From positions 558,001 to 622,000 of the forward strand of contig NZ_FNKQ01000002.1 in the NCBI RefSeq assembly GCF_900100875.1: a stretch of 64,000 nt of DNA, read 5' to 3'. The notes under the pieces are model-generated. The model was not told the DNA's origin. It saw nothing but the letters and a program-made list of their open reading frames with translations, and made no database searches. The stretch is from Halopelagius longus. GTDB taxonomy: Archaea > Halobacteriota > Halobacteria > Halobacteriales > Haloferacaceae. Positions 1 to 8,639 of this stretch are shown here, one piece after another (within the stretch, counting starts at the first letter, position 1; each line of letters starts with the position of its first letter). Made by a program: the position numbers and the translations under genes.

Positions 1-1
1 G

Positions 2-199
2 CTGAAGGGCGGGTTCAAGCGGACGATGGACGCCCTCCGCTACTACCTCACCGTCGATTGGATCACCGAGGACGTCGAGACGGAACTGCACGACTACCTC
101 ATCGGCTTCTCGGGCAACGTCGCCGACACGACGGAGTTCGACGTGGACGACCACCACCTCAGCCTCCTCTACGTCGCGCGCCTCACTTCGATGACGTAA
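2..199 (+). CDS. C-terminal end of an archaellum FlaD/E-like protein (partial)
   Basis: The reading frame is open from the window edge to a TAA stop; only the last 65 codons are present. The segment KRTMDALRYYLTVDWITEDV followed by a leucine-rich ELHDYL stretch resembles the FlaD/FlaE family, in which a tyrosine pair precedes a (G/D)WI(S/T)EDV motif and a short helix. The last residues (HLSLLYVARLTSM) also fit the C-terminus of haloarchaeal FlaCE/FlaD proteins. Such proteins sit at the cytoplasmic base of the archaellum motor and link it to chemotaxis. The assignment rests on one short motif, so it is tentative; the rest of the gene lies outside the window. Confidence 0.55.
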   Translation: MKGGFKRTMDALRYYLTVDWITEDVETELHDYLIGFSGNVADTTEFDVDDHHLSLLYVARLTSMT

Positions 200-346
200 C
201 CGAGGAATTACATCCTCCCGCGGACGCCTCCCTCCGAACCACTTCATTGGCTCTCTGTCTTCCGTTTTTCGACTCGTCGCGTTCGATCCACTTATGTAAG
301 AACGATTACCAACAGGATTTTCTACCAGTTGCGTATCCGTCCGGGT

Positions 347-1417
347 ATGACGGAGGATGGAAGCGGCGAAGACGAATCGACGAACGACGAGAGCAGTTCG
401 GGGCCGACTGCGGTCGGAGTGAAACTCGGCAGTACGCGCACGGTGCTTCAGTTCCGGAACGACGACGGCGAGGTGGAGACGGTTCGGACGCTGACCTGTC
501 TGGCGACGTACGACGACCCGTTGACCGGCGAGGAGCGAGTCCTGTTCGGCGAACAGGCCGCCCAAGAGTACCCCGACAGAGTGGAGTACATGCTCCGGTC
601 GGGCCTCCCCGAAAGCCGCGAGGGGACGGAGTTGGCCAAGAAGTTCTTCGCGGAACTGGTGTCGGCGCACGGACTCGATACCGACAGCGCCATCGTCTAC
701 GCGATTCCGACGATAGACAACGAACCCGGACTGGCGAGTCTCAACGAGGTGATAGAGGACAGTCCCGTCGGCGGGGCGTTCGTCCGCAGTTTCCCCGAGT
801 CGCTCACCGGTTCGATTCCCGCGTTGGGCGACGGCCTCGAAGCGATAGAGAGCGTCTTCGTCGCGGTCAACATGGGCTCGACGAACCTCGAAGCGTCGGC
901 GTACCGCCACGGCGAGCAACTGTCGCCGTTCGTCTCTGGGGCCGTCACCGGCAACGAAGTGGACCGCCGCATCGCAAACGCCGTCGAGGAGGAGACGCAG
1001 GGCCGCGTCAACGTCGACCTGACGACGGCGCGGGAGTACAAGGAGACGCACGCCGACTTCGACGAGTTCGAACCGTTCACGGACGTCATCCAGCAACCCG
1101 GCGGCGGGTCCCACGAGTTCACCATCGAACGCTCGGTGATGGAACCCCTCGACGACTACCTCGACGACGCGGTGGACGAGGTAGCGAACAACTTCCTCTC
1201 GCAACTGGCGAACGACCACATGAAACCGTACCAACTCGCCCTGAGCAAGCCCATCGTCCTCACGGGTGGGATGGCGTGCATCCCGGGTATCGTCGAGGAG
1301 TTCGAAGCGCGGATGAGCGAGGAACTCAACCGCGACGTGGAGTGCGTCGCCGCGGACCGGCCGGACACCGCGCCCGCCGAGGGTGCCCGGCGCATCGCGG
1401 AACGACTCGTCGAGTAG
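347..1417 (+). CDS. Actin/MreB-like ATPase, salactin/volactin type
   Basis: The protein has 356 residues. After an acidic, disordered N-terminus of about 25 residues comes a phosphate-1-like strand-turn (VGVKLGSTRTVLQF), a phosphate-2-like stretch (VFVAVNMGSTNLEASAYR) and an adenosine-like motif (IVLTGGMACIPGI). These are the hallmarks of the actin/Hsp70/MreB fold. Haloarchaea have two described actin homologues of this size, salactin and volactin, linked to filament formation and cell shape; I cannot tell which this is closer to. ATG 347 is preferred over an upstream TTG because it precedes the acidic tail naturally. It follows the FlaD/E-like gene after 147 bases and converges on the sugar kinase with no gap between stop codons. 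Confidence 0.7.
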   Translation: MTEDGSGEDESTNDESSSGPTAVGVKLGSTRTVLQFRNDDGEVETVRTLTCLATYDDPLTGEERVLFGEQAAQEYPDRVEYMLRSGLPESREGTELAKKFFAELVSAHGLDTDSAIVYAIPTIDNEPGLASLNEVIEDSPVGGAFVRSFPESLTGSIPALGDGLEAIESVFVAVNMGSTNLEASAYRHGEQLSPFVSGAVTGNEVDRRIANAVEEETQGRVNVDLTTAREYKETHADFDEFEPFTDVIQQPGGGSHEFTIERSVMEPLDDYLDDAVDEVANNFLSQLANDHMKPYQLALSKPIVLTGGMACIPGIVEEFEARMSEELNRDVECVAADRPDTAPAEGARRIAERLVE

Positions 1418-2410
1418 TCAGGACTGCTCTTCTCTGAACGCCCGGACCGCCTCGCGGTCCGGAAGCGCCGTCATCGCCCCCGCGGCGGTGGTCGTCACCG
1501 CGGCGACGGCGTTGGCGAACGCCAACACCTCCGAGAGCGGTTCGTCTCCGACGAGTGCCGCGATGACGCCCGCGGTGAAGGCGTCGCCCGCGCCGGTGGT
1601 GTCGACGGGCGTCACCTCGTACCCGCCGTGTTCGACCACCGAGAGGTCCGACGTCCACGGCGACCCGTCGGAGGTGGCCGCAAGCGACCCGTCGCCGCCG
1701 AGGGTGAGAAGCGCCGTGTGCGGTCCCTCGTCGAGAATCGCGTGCGCGAGTTCCGAGGGGTCGCCGCTCACGTCGAAGGCGGCCAAGTCCTCCGGCGTCG
1801 CCTTCACCACGTCGGCGAGTCCGAACGCCTCGCGCATCGACCCGACGTAGTCGAACGTCTCCCACAGTTCCGGCCGGGCGTTGGGGTCGAACGAAACCGT
1901 CGCGCCCGCCTCCCGCGCGCGGCGCATCAGGTCGAAGGTGGCCTCGCGCGACGGTTCGTCCGCGAGGGTGACGCCGCCGACGTGGACCCACTCGGCACCT
2001 TCGAGGTCCTCGTCCGCGAGTCCGCCGGGTTGCATCCGCGTGTCGGCGGTTTCGTCGCGGTAGAAGGAGAACCCGCGTTCCGCGTCCTCGTCGTGGGCGA
2101 CGAACGCGAGCGTCGTCTTCGCCACCGGGTCCCGTTCGACGTGGTCGGTCGGCACGCCCCGCTTTCGGAGGGTGTCTTCGAGGAAGTCTCCGAACGGGTC
2201 CTCGCCGATGCGCGTCCAGAACCGCGGCGTCTCGTCGAGGTGTGCGAGGGCGACGGCGACGTTCGCGGGCGCGCCGCCGGCCCGGCGAGTGAACGACTCG
2301 ACGCCCGAGAGGGGCCCCTCGCTGTTCGGCAGGAAGTCGATGAGCGTCTCGCCCGCGACGACGACGCGCGGGGAACCGCCGTCCGGTTCGGTCCGGTGTT
2401 CGTCGGTCAT
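1418..2410 (-). CDS. PfkB-family sugar kinase (probable fructokinase/KDG kinase type)
   Basis: A 330-residue ribokinase-fold enzyme. The N-terminal signature appears as RRAGGAPANVAVALAHL and the C-terminal ATP/anion-hole signature as DTTGAGDAFTAG, with the catalytic aspartate in TGAGD. The substrate is a sugar or sugar acid phosphorylated with ATP in the cytoplasm; overall layout (VVVAGETLIDFLP start) matches fructokinase and 2-keto-3-deoxygluconate kinase relatives, which sequence alone does not separate. The neighbour upstream on the same strand is a sugar isomerase/epimerase-like TIM barrel 73 bases away, so the two may form a small sugar-use operon. Confidence 0.85.
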   Translation of the reverse strand: MTDEHRTEPDGGSPRVVVAGETLIDFLPNSEGPLSGVESFTRRAGGAPANVAVALAHLDETPRFWTRIGEDPFGDFLEDTLRKRGVPTDHVERDPVAKTTLAFVAHDEDAERGFSFYRDETADTRMQPGGLADEDLEGAEWVHVGGVTLADEPSREATFDLMRRAREAGATVSFDPNARPELWETFDYVGSMREAFGLADVVKATPEDLAAFDVSGDPSELAHAILDEGPHTALLTLGGDGSLAATSDGSPWTSDLSVVEHGGYEVTPVDTTGAGDAFTAGVIAALVGDEPLSEVLAFANAVAAVTTTAAGAMTALPDREAVRAFREEQS

Positions 2411-2483
2411 GGCATGCGGTACGGTTACGGAGTAGTTGAAACCTCGTGGCGGCCCCGCGATTCGGGAGCGACTCCCCGCCGAC

Positions 2484-3269
2484 TCACAACAGTTCGTCGA
2501 GTCGCTCCGCGCTCGTCCGCAGGTAGCCGAAGTCGTCGGTGAACACCTCCAACGAGAGCGTCCCGTCCCACTCCCCGCCGAGGGCGTCGAACGCCGCCTC
2601 GAAGTCTATCGTCCCGGACCCGAACGGCAGGTGTTCGTCGCTCGGAACGCGCGTGTCGTTGAGGTGGAGGTGGGAGATGCGGTGGCCGAACTCCCGGCAG
2701 AGCGCCGCGATGCCGCCGCCGTCGCGTCCGTCCATCCGGGCGTGCCCCGTATCGAGCGTCATCGAGGCGTCCGTCTCCTCGAACAGCGTCGGGAAGTCGT
2801 TGGTGTCGAACGCGCCGCGGGGGACGTTCTCGACGCAGAGTTCGATTCCTCGCTCCCGAGCGCGGTCGTCGAGTTCGCGCACCGAGTCCAGCAGGTGTCC
2901 GTGGAGCGTCGATTCGTCCCACGCCGGCCCCCACGCGTTCGTGCTCGCGTGCAGGACGGCCTTCTCGGCGTCGAACGTCGCCGCCGCGTCGAGTGCGGCG
3001 GCGATTTCCCGGCGCGACCCCTGCCGGACGTGTTCGTGCGGGCTTCCGACGTCCACGCCGCCGAACGGCAGGTGGACGAGGAGCGAGACGCCCGCCTCGT
3101 CGGCCGCCGCCCGCAGGTCCGAGGCGCGTTCGCGGAGTCGGCTCCGGTGACCGCCGCCGTCCATCATCAGTTCCACGAAGTCGAGGCCCGCGTCGCCGGC
3201 GAACGCGACGGCCTCCGCTTCGTCCATGCCGAGTTGCGTGACGAATCCGGTTCGTGCGTCTCCGAGCAT
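2484..3269 (-). CDS. Sugar phosphate isomerase/epimerase-like TIM barrel protein
   Basis: The 261 residues show the xylose-isomerase-like/AP-endonuclease-2 barrel. Visible metal- and substrate-site pieces are GLDFVELMMD near residue 30, LCVENVPRG near 145, MTLDTGHARMDG near 170, ISHLHLNDTRVPSDEHLPFG near 195-215 and a final LSLEVF strand. Family members isomerise or epimerise sugars or inosose using a divalent metal; the true substrate cannot be read here. ATG 3269 gives a start right before the first strand. It is co-oriented with the PfkB kinase that follows, supporting a role in carbohydrate metabolism. Confidence 0.75.
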   Translation of the reverse strand: MLGDARTGFVTQLGMDEAEAVAFAGDAGLDFVELMMDGGGHRSRLRERASDLRAAADEAGVSLLVHLPFGGVDVGSPHEHVRQGSRREIAAALDAAATFDAEKAVLHASTNAWGPAWDESTLHGHLLDSVRELDDRARERGIELCVENVPRGAFDTNDFPTLFEETDASMTLDTGHARMDGRDGGGIAALCREFGHRISHLHLNDTRVPSDEHLPFGSGTIDFEAAFDALGGEWDGTLSLEVFTDDFGYLRTSAERLDELL

Positions 3270-3517
3270 GGGAGCCGTTGGTCCGCGCGCGAGAAAAGTC
3301 CGTCAGTCGCCTCAGAATCAGACGGCGGTGGAGGGCATAGACGCACCCGCCGAAGCCGACGGAGTAATGATTTCGACAGCGAAAGTTCGCTTGAACGACA
3401 CTATTCGTCCGCCCGACCCCGCCGAACGACGGGTTCGCCGCTTTCGGCCGCCGCGGCGCACCGGCCGACCGAAACCCCCGGCGTTCAAGCCGTCGGAGTG
3501 CATGTATCCGTGTCACG

Positions 3518-3904
3518 ATGACGCGCGACGAACGAGACCCGTTGGCGGTGTTCGACGACGACGTCGTCTCGCGGACGGCCGAGGAGACGGGGGTCGGCGC
3601 GGACCGAATCAGAAGCGTCGCGCGGAGCCACCAACAGACGGTTCGTGACCTCCCGGGGGTCGAGGACATCGTCTACGAGTGGCGGCGGTCGCTCCCGAAG
3701 AACCCGCTCGTCGAACGGCGGACGGAGGCGTACTTCCTCGCGGTGGACGCGACCGTCTGGGGGGAGTACGGCGACGCGCTCTCGCTCTCGCTGGAGGAGT
3801 TCGACGCCCTCAGAGCCCTCCACGCGAACCAACTGGCGGCGACGCTCGGGTCTGATGCGGCCCCCGACGACGGCAGGCTCCCGCTCGTTTTGACGCGCCC
3901 CTGA
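3518..3904 (+). CDS. Haloarchaeal hypothetical protein, 128 aa
   Basis: I do not recognise this protein. It is acidic and predicted soluble, with no signal peptide or membrane span. It has a helical N-terminal half (VVSRTAEETGVGADRIRSVARSH) and a segment VEDIVYEWRRSLPKNPLVERR followed by YFLAVDATVWGEYG and a helix rich in Leu and Ala. Codon use matches neighbouring genes, with G or C at nearly all third positions, and the frame ends one base before the convergent histidine-kinase stop region, so it is very likely a real gene. Confidence 0.65.
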   Translation: MTRDERDPLAVFDDDVVSRTAEETGVGADRIRSVARSHQQTVRDLPGVEDIVYEWRRSLPKNPLVERRTEAYFLAVDATVWGEYGDALSLSLEEFDALRALHANQLAATLGSDAAPDDGRLPLVLTRP

Positions 3905-3905
3905 G

Positions 3906-6101
3906 TCAGTCGTCGTTCTCCGCCGCGACGGCGTCACCCTCCGAGGGACGGTCGTTCGCGGAGCGGCGCTCTCCGACACCGTCGTCCGACGCCCGGCCGC
4001 CCGCCGAACGGCCTTCGACGGCGTCGCCGTCCGAGGCGGACGCGTTCGACTCCTCCCGCGCCGGGTCGGCGGCGGCGAACCGCATCACGACGGCCGTGCC
4101 TCGCGGGGAGTGGTTCTCGAACGAGACGCTCCCGTCCGACCCCGTGAGGACCCACTTGACGAGCCACAACCCGAGTCCGCTGACGTGTTGCAGTTGCGTC
4201 TCCCGCCCCGACTGCAGGGCGTCGAGTTCGGAGTCCGGGATGCCGGGACCGTTGTCGACGACGCGAACTTCGACGACGTCCTCGCGCGGTTTCGAGACGG
4301 CGACGCCGATGCGGGGGAGCGCCCGGTCGTTGTGTTCGACGGCGTTCTCGACGACGTTCGAGATGGCCATCGTCACGTGCGCCGTCGCCTTCACCCACGC
4401 CTCGTCCGGGAGGTGCCGGTTGACGACGACGCCGGGGTGCGTCTCGGCGAGGGAGTCCAACTGCTCGCCGAGGGGTTCGGTCACCTCGACGGGTTTCCGC
4501 GTGCGGTTCGTCACGTCGAGCGTCCGGTCGATCTCGCGGGCGCGTTTGCCCAGTTCGACGAGCGACTCCCCCTTGCGGCGAATCGTCCGCGCGTGGTGGG
4601 CGGACGACTCGTCGATCTCGTCCATCAGGAGGTCGGCGTGCCCGAGGATGACGTTCATGTCGTTGCGCAGGTCGTGCCGGAGGACGCGGTTGAGGACGCG
4701 CAGACGCTGTTGGTAACTCGTGCGGTCGGTCACGTCGCGCGCGTTGACGACGATACCGCCGACGGCGGGGTCGTCGAGCAGGTTCACGCAGACGACGTCG
4801 AGCGTCCGCCACGTGCCGTCGGCGTGGCGGGACCGAATCTGCGTCCGCACCGCCTCGTCCGTGTTGGCTATCTCCTCCATCACGTCGCGGGCGTCGTCGC
4901 GGTCGTCGGGATGCATCCGGTCGAAGGAGTTCTCGCCGACGAGTTCCTCCGCTTCGACGCCGAGCACGTGCGACGCCGACGGACTGACGTACTTCCGCCG
5001 CCCCGCGCGGTCGATGATGGTGATGAGGTCCCGAGAGTTCTCGATGAGCGCGCGGAACTGCTCTTCGGTCTGCCGGTAGTCGGTCACGTCCCGGAAGAGG
5101 ACGGTCCACCCGCGTTCGTGACCGCTGTCGCCGCCGAGTCGGGTCGCCGCCGCCTCGAAGTGCCGCCTCCCCTCCTCGGTGTCGACGGTCACTTCGAGCA
5201 CCTCCCGTTCGTCGGCGAGGAGCGCCTGCATCCCGAGGGGGTTGTAGCAGACGTCGGCGACGTACGAACCGACGGCCTCGGAGCGGTCGACGGTGAACAG
5301 CGGTGCCGCGGCGGGGTTCACCTCGACGACGCGCCCCCTGTCGTCGAGGACGACGATGCCGTCTCGCATCTGCGAGAAGACGAAGTCGCGGGCGACGGGC
5401 GTCACGTCGAACAGACCGTCGCCGCGGAGGGCGACGAGGACGACGACGGCGGAGACGCCGAACGTCGCCGGCGTCGGATCGAACCAGTGCGGCCAGAGGC
5501 CGAGGAGGGTGAGACCGAACGCGAACAGCGGAGCGCTCGCGGCGAAGAGGAGGGCGAACGCGCCCTTGCTGTAGGCGCCGTTCCCGCGAACCAAGAGCCG
5601 ACCCATCATCACCGCTCCGGCGAGTCCGACCGCGGCGGTGTACAGCAGGTGGAGGCCGTAGGCCGGACCGTACCTCGTGGTGAGGACGACGCCGCCGGGA
5701 ACCGACGCCAGCGCGTGGTCGCCGACCAGCACGCCGCCGCTACCGACCACCAGGAGCGTCAACACCAACACCGGTTCGACCACCAGTGCCGCGACGCCCC
5801 GGTGGTTCAGCAGTCGCTCCTCGCCGGTGTACGCGAGCGTGAACGCGAACCAGAGCGTCGGGACGAACACCGCGCCGACCCAACTGACGTGGTACAGAAA
5901 CACCTTCGTCGCAAGCGAGTCGGCGGCGAGTCGAAGGCCGTACCCCGTCGCCCACAGCCCCGCCGCGAGCATCAGAAGCGAGAACGGGAGGCGGACCCGA
6001 CGGGAGTAGAGCCGGAACCGAACGAGGACGACGACGGTGACGGCGCCGCACAGCGCACCCGCTACGAGCGGTAGTACGGCGAGCTGCGTCGTCAGTGCCA
6101 T
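3906..6101 (-). CDS. Membrane PAS-PAS histidine kinase with 7-TM N-terminal domain
   Basis: A 731-residue sensor kinase. Residues 1 to about 225 contain seven hydrophobic spans of the type seen in the haloarchaeal histidine-kinase N-terminal 7TM domain. A first PAS domain (about 235-345: VVLDDRGRVVEVNPAA) and a second (about 350-465: ITIIDRAGRRKYVSPSASH) follow. The dimerisation/phosphoacceptor helix has the motif VLRHDLRNDMNVILGHADLL with His near residue 478. The ATPase domain shows N (VVENAVEHN), G1 (VVDNGPGIPD) and G2 (HVSGLGLWLVKWV) boxes. A last 55-residue acidic tail is disordered. No response regulator gene lies nearby, which is common in haloarchaea. A 15-bp inverted repeat lies just ahead of the start. 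Confidence 0.9.
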   Translation of the reverse strand: MALTTQLAVLPLVAGALCGAVTVVVLVRFRLYSRRVRLPFSLLMLAAGLWATGYGLRLAADSLATKVFLYHVSWVGAVFVPTLWFAFTLAYTGEERLLNHRGVAALVVEPVLVLTLLVVGSGGVLVGDHALASVPGGVVLTTRYGPAYGLHLLYTAAVGLAGAVMMGRLLVRGNGAYSKGAFALLFAASAPLFAFGLTLLGLWPHWFDPTPATFGVSAVVVLVALRGDGLFDVTPVARDFVFSQMRDGIVVLDDRGRVVEVNPAAAPLFTVDRSEAVGSYVADVCYNPLGMQALLADEREVLEVTVDTEEGRRHFEAAATRLGGDSGHERGWTVLFRDVTDYRQTEEQFRALIENSRDLITIIDRAGRRKYVSPSASHVLGVEAEELVGENSFDRMHPDDRDDARDVMEEIANTDEAVRTQIRSRHADGTWRTLDVVCVNLLDDPAVGGIVVNARDVTDRTSYQQRLRVLNRVLRHDLRNDMNVILGHADLLMDEIDESSAHHARTIRRKGESLVELGKRAREIDRTLDVTNRTRKPVEVTEPLGEQLDSLAETHPGVVVNRHLPDEAWVKATAHVTMAISNVVENAVEHNDRALPRIGVAVSKPREDVVEVRVVDNGPGIPDSELDALQSGRETQLQHVSGLGLWLVKWVLTGSDGSVSFENHSPRGTAVVMRFAAADPAREESNASASDGDAVEGRSAGGRASDDGVGERRSANDRPSEGDAVAAENDD

Positions 6102-6104
6102 CTG

Positions 6105-6119
6105 AATGGTCGCACCATT
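6105..6119. promoter_or_regulatory. Inverted repeat just upstream of the PAS kinase gene
   Basis: AATGGT-CGC-ACCATT is a perfect 6-bp inverted repeat with a 3-base spacer starting three bases before the kinase ATG. Its position over a likely transcription start suggests an operator. The rest of the 290-base space up to the next gene holds a second weaker repeat (TATCA-TAGT-TGATA at 6224-6237) in an AT-rich patch where divergent promoters are likely; I see no RNA or protein gene there. Confidence 0.4.
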
Positions 6120-6391
6120 TCGTCTCTCTTCGTTCTGCGTCCGGCCGATGACTGTTCCCTGTTTCCGCCGCTTCTTGTCACCCGGAGCGATGATAAACGA
6201 TTACTTAAGCGGTTTGTCCCCGATATCATAGTTGATAACCTTTCTGGCCGATTCGCTCCCTCGAACGCGCCAGGAAGTCGCGGTACGGACTCCCTACCGC
6301 GCCGGCGAAAACGGCTTACCGAGGCGTTTAGTCCGCCGCTTCCGGCGTCACCGGGCCCATAACCAAGACCGATACCCACCTCGCGTGGCGT

Positions 6392-6901
6392 ATGACCGAC
6401 CGGACGTACCTCACGCCCGACGAACTCGACTTCGCCAGCGACGACAGCGTCCGCGAGTTAGGCGACGGGCGGTACGTCGTCGCCGTCGGAGGAGACGCCG
6501 GCGGAGGCGACGCGAACGGCGGGAACCGACGGCGGACGGAGAGAGAACGGCGCGTCGCGCCCGAGAACGGAGCGACGGACGGGGAGACGACGGCCGGAGC
6601 GAAGATCGAGGGTGAAACGAGAGACGGGGAGTCGGCGGAACCGAAGGCGACGGACGGGGGGACGACTGACGGAACGCCGGAGACGAGCGAAGCGGGCCGC
6701 TACTACCTCGAACTCGGCGCTCGGACCGACGTGGCCGAAGACGAGACGGTGGTCGAGGGCGACGACATCCGAGCGGTGTTCGCCGACGCCCTCCGGTGGT
6801 ACGCGCGCCGCGTCGCGCCCTCGGAGGACCCGGCGACGGTGGTGGAGGTGCTTCTCGACGAGACGGAGTTCGCCGTCACAGACCGAGTTCCCGACCGATG
6901 A
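6392..6901 (+). CDS. Haloarchaeal hypothetical protein with disordered middle
   Basis: The 169-residue protein begins with a conserved-looking segment (LTPDELDFASDDSVRELGDGRYVV), then about 60 residues of Gly/Glu/Thr-rich disorder, then a folded-looking C-terminus that includes SGRYYLELGAR-like strands, an acidic helix (DIRAVFADALRWYARRVAP) and VVEVLLDETEF. It resembles a haloarchaeal family of unknown function (possibly the one catalogued as DUF7500), but I cannot confirm this. Its last 26 bases overlap the 3' end of the convergent acyl-CoA dehydrogenase gene. Confidence 0.6.
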   Translation: MTDRTYLTPDELDFASDDSVRELGDGRYVVAVGGDAGGGDANGGNRRRTERERRVAPENGATDGETTAGAKIEGETRDGESAEPKATDGGTTDGTPETSEAGRYYLELGARTDVAEDETVVEGDDIRAVFADALRWYARRVAPSEDPATVVEVLLDETEFAVTDRVPDR

Positions 6902-8018
6902 CGAGGTGTTGTATCTCGCTCGTCCCCTCGCCTATCTCCATCAGTTTGGCGTCGCGGTAGAATCGCTGAGGCGCGAAGTCCTCGGTGTAGCCGTACCCGC
7001 CGAGAACCTGCACGGCGTCTTCGGCCACCTCGCGGGCCGCCTCGCTGGCGTCGAGTTTCGCGAGCGCAGACTCCCGCGTGACCGGTTCGCCCGCGTCGTA
7101 CGTCGTCGCCGCGCGGTGGGTGAGGAGACGCGCCCGTTCGGTCTTCCGGTGCATGTCCACGAGTTTGTCGCGGATGGCGTCGAACTTCGAGATGGGCTTG
7201 CCGAACTGTTCGCGTTCGAGGGCGTAGGACTTCGCCGCCTCGAACGCCCCCTGCGCGAGGCCCGTCGAGAGCGCCGCGATGGAGATGCGCCCGCCGTCTA
7301 ACGTCTTCTTCGTCTGCGTCCACCCCTCGCCCTCCTCGCCGAGCAAGCGGTCCGCCGGGAGGTACAGGTCGTCGAACCGAATCTCGCAGGTCGGCGAGGA
7401 GTTCAGCCCCATCTTGTCCCACACCGTCGTCACCTCGAACCCGTCGTCGTTCCGCGGGTCCACGACGAACGTCGAGATGCCGTCGTACCCCGCCCCGGGG
7501 TCGGTGACGGCTTTCACCAGTATCGACCCGGCGACGTTCGCGTTCGTGATGAACTGCTTGGTGCCGTTCAGGACGTATCCGTCTCCGTCTCTCTCTGCGG
7601 TGGTGTCCATGTCGCTCGCGTCGGACCCCGACCCCGGTTCGGTGAGGGCCCACCCGCCGAGATACTCGCCCTCCGCGAGGGGGCGGAGCCACCGCTCTTT
7701 CTGGTCTTCGGTGCCGAACATCTCGATGGGTTTCGAGGCGAGACTGACGTGGGCGGCGTAGGAGAGGCCAACGCCGCCGGAGACGCGCCCCAGTTCCTCC
7801 GTCACGAGGGCGTACATCAGTTGGTCGCCGCCGAGTCCGCCGTACTCCTCCGACACCGGGACGCCGAGCATGTCCAGTTCCGCCAACTGCTCGAACACCT
7901 CCTCCGGGAACCGGTGCTCCGTCTCTATCTCCTGTGCGATGGGGGATATCTCCGCCTCGCAGAACTCCCGGACGGTGTCCCGAATCATCCGATGTTCGGA
8001 GGGTAACTCGAAGTCCAT
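6876..8018 (-). CDS. Acyl-CoA dehydrogenase
   Basis: A 380-residue FAD flavoprotein of the usual family length. Visible are the N-terminal helical domain (MIRDTVREFCEAEISPIAQEIE), the FAD/substrate strand WALTEPGSGSDASDMDTTAE near residue 120, the dimer/FAD segment (REQFGKPISKFDAIRDKL) and the C-terminal FAD motif with DAVQVLGGYGYTEDFAPQRFYRDAK. The catalytic base is probably the Glu in IGEGTSEIQ, as in short/medium-chain enzymes. It oxidises acyl-CoA to enoyl-CoA in fatty or branched-chain acid breakdown. A TATA-like ATTAAAC (8042-8048, read on the minus strand) lies about 26 bases before the start, and a palindrome lies further upstream. Confidence 0.93.
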   Translation of the reverse strand: MDFELPSEHRMIRDTVREFCEAEISPIAQEIETEHRFPEEVFEQLAELDMLGVPVSEEYGGLGGDQLMYALVTEELGRVSGGVGLSYAAHVSLASKPIEMFGTEDQKERWLRPLAEGEYLGGWALTEPGSGSDASDMDTTAERDGDGYVLNGTKQFITNANVAGSILVKAVTDPGAGYDGISTFVVDPRNDDGFEVTTVWDKMGLNSSPTCEIRFDDLYLPADRLLGEEGEGWTQTKKTLDGGRISIAALSTGLAQGAFEAAKSYALEREQFGKPISKFDAIRDKLVDMHRKTERARLLTHRAATTYDAGEPVTRESALAKLDASEAAREVAEDAVQVLGGYGYTEDFAPQRFYRDAKLMEIGEGTSEIQHLVIGRELGL

Positions 8019-8089
8019 GGAGGACCTTCAGACGTGAGCGCATTAAACCAATCGAACGACCATTAAGGACTCATCTTCGCCGACTAGAC

Positions 8090-8107
8090 TGTCCGTTTAG
8101 ACGGACA
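8090..8107. promoter_or_regulatory. 18-bp palindromic operator candidate
   Basis: TGTCCGT-TTAG-ACGGACA is a perfect 7-bp inverted repeat with a 4-base spacer. It lies between the divergent acyl-CoA dehydrogenase and universal stress protein genes, upstream of the minus-strand TATA at 8042-8048. The symmetry and place fit a binding site for a dimeric repressor or activator; which regulator is unknown. Confidence 0.55.
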
Positions 8108-8143
8108 ATAGGCATTTGCGTCGGGCGTCGGTACTGGATTTCG

Positions 8144-8578
8144 ATGTACGACCGGGTACTGGTCCCGACGGGCGTCTCCGGACCCGACGCCGACGGACGG
8201 ACGGTCGGCCGCGCCCTCGACGTGGCGCAACGGTACGACGCCGACCTGCACGTCCTCCGCATCGAGGATCCGGAGACGGTGGACGCCGAGACGCCCGCGA
8301 CGGACCTCAACGACGTGTGGCCCGCCCGCGACGACCGACCTGCGGTCCCCGACCGAGTCGAAGAACGCGCGTTCGCCGGCGGCGTGAACGTCGTCGAGGC
8401 GGCCCGGCGCGGACCGCCGACCGACGCGATAGAGACGTACGTGGACGAAGAGAGCGACCTCGTCGTGATGCCGGAACGCGGGGCGTTCTGCGACGAACCG
8501 TACCGACTCGGCGGCGTCGTCGGGCGATACCTCCGGGAGTCTCCCGTCAACGTCATGACCGTCCGAACCGAGAAGTGA
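8144..8578 (+). CDS. Universal stress protein (UspA family)
   Basis: A 144-residue single UspA domain. It starts with YDRVLVPTGVS, has a helix GRALDVAQRYDADLHVLRI, an acidic loop region and ends with SDLVVMPERGAF followed by LGGVVGRYLRESPVNVMTV. The usual G-x2-G-x9-G-(S/T) nucleotide motif is only partly kept (G-x2-G-x2-R), so ATP binding is doubtful. The ATG at 8144 is preferred to longer upstream frames because homologues begin with M(Y/F)(D/E)xVLVPTDGS. Confidence 0.85.
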   Translation: MYDRVLVPTGVSGPDADGRTVGRALDVAQRYDADLHVLRIEDPETVDAETPATDLNDVWPARDDRPAVPDRVEERAFAGGVNVVEAARRGPPTDAIETYVDEESDLVVMPERGAFCDEPYRLGGVVGRYLRESPVNVMTVRTEK

Positions 8579-8639
8579 GAGCCGACTGACGCTCTCCGGT
8601 CGCCCGGAGAGTTATACCCGCGCCCGCCGTACGGCGTGT

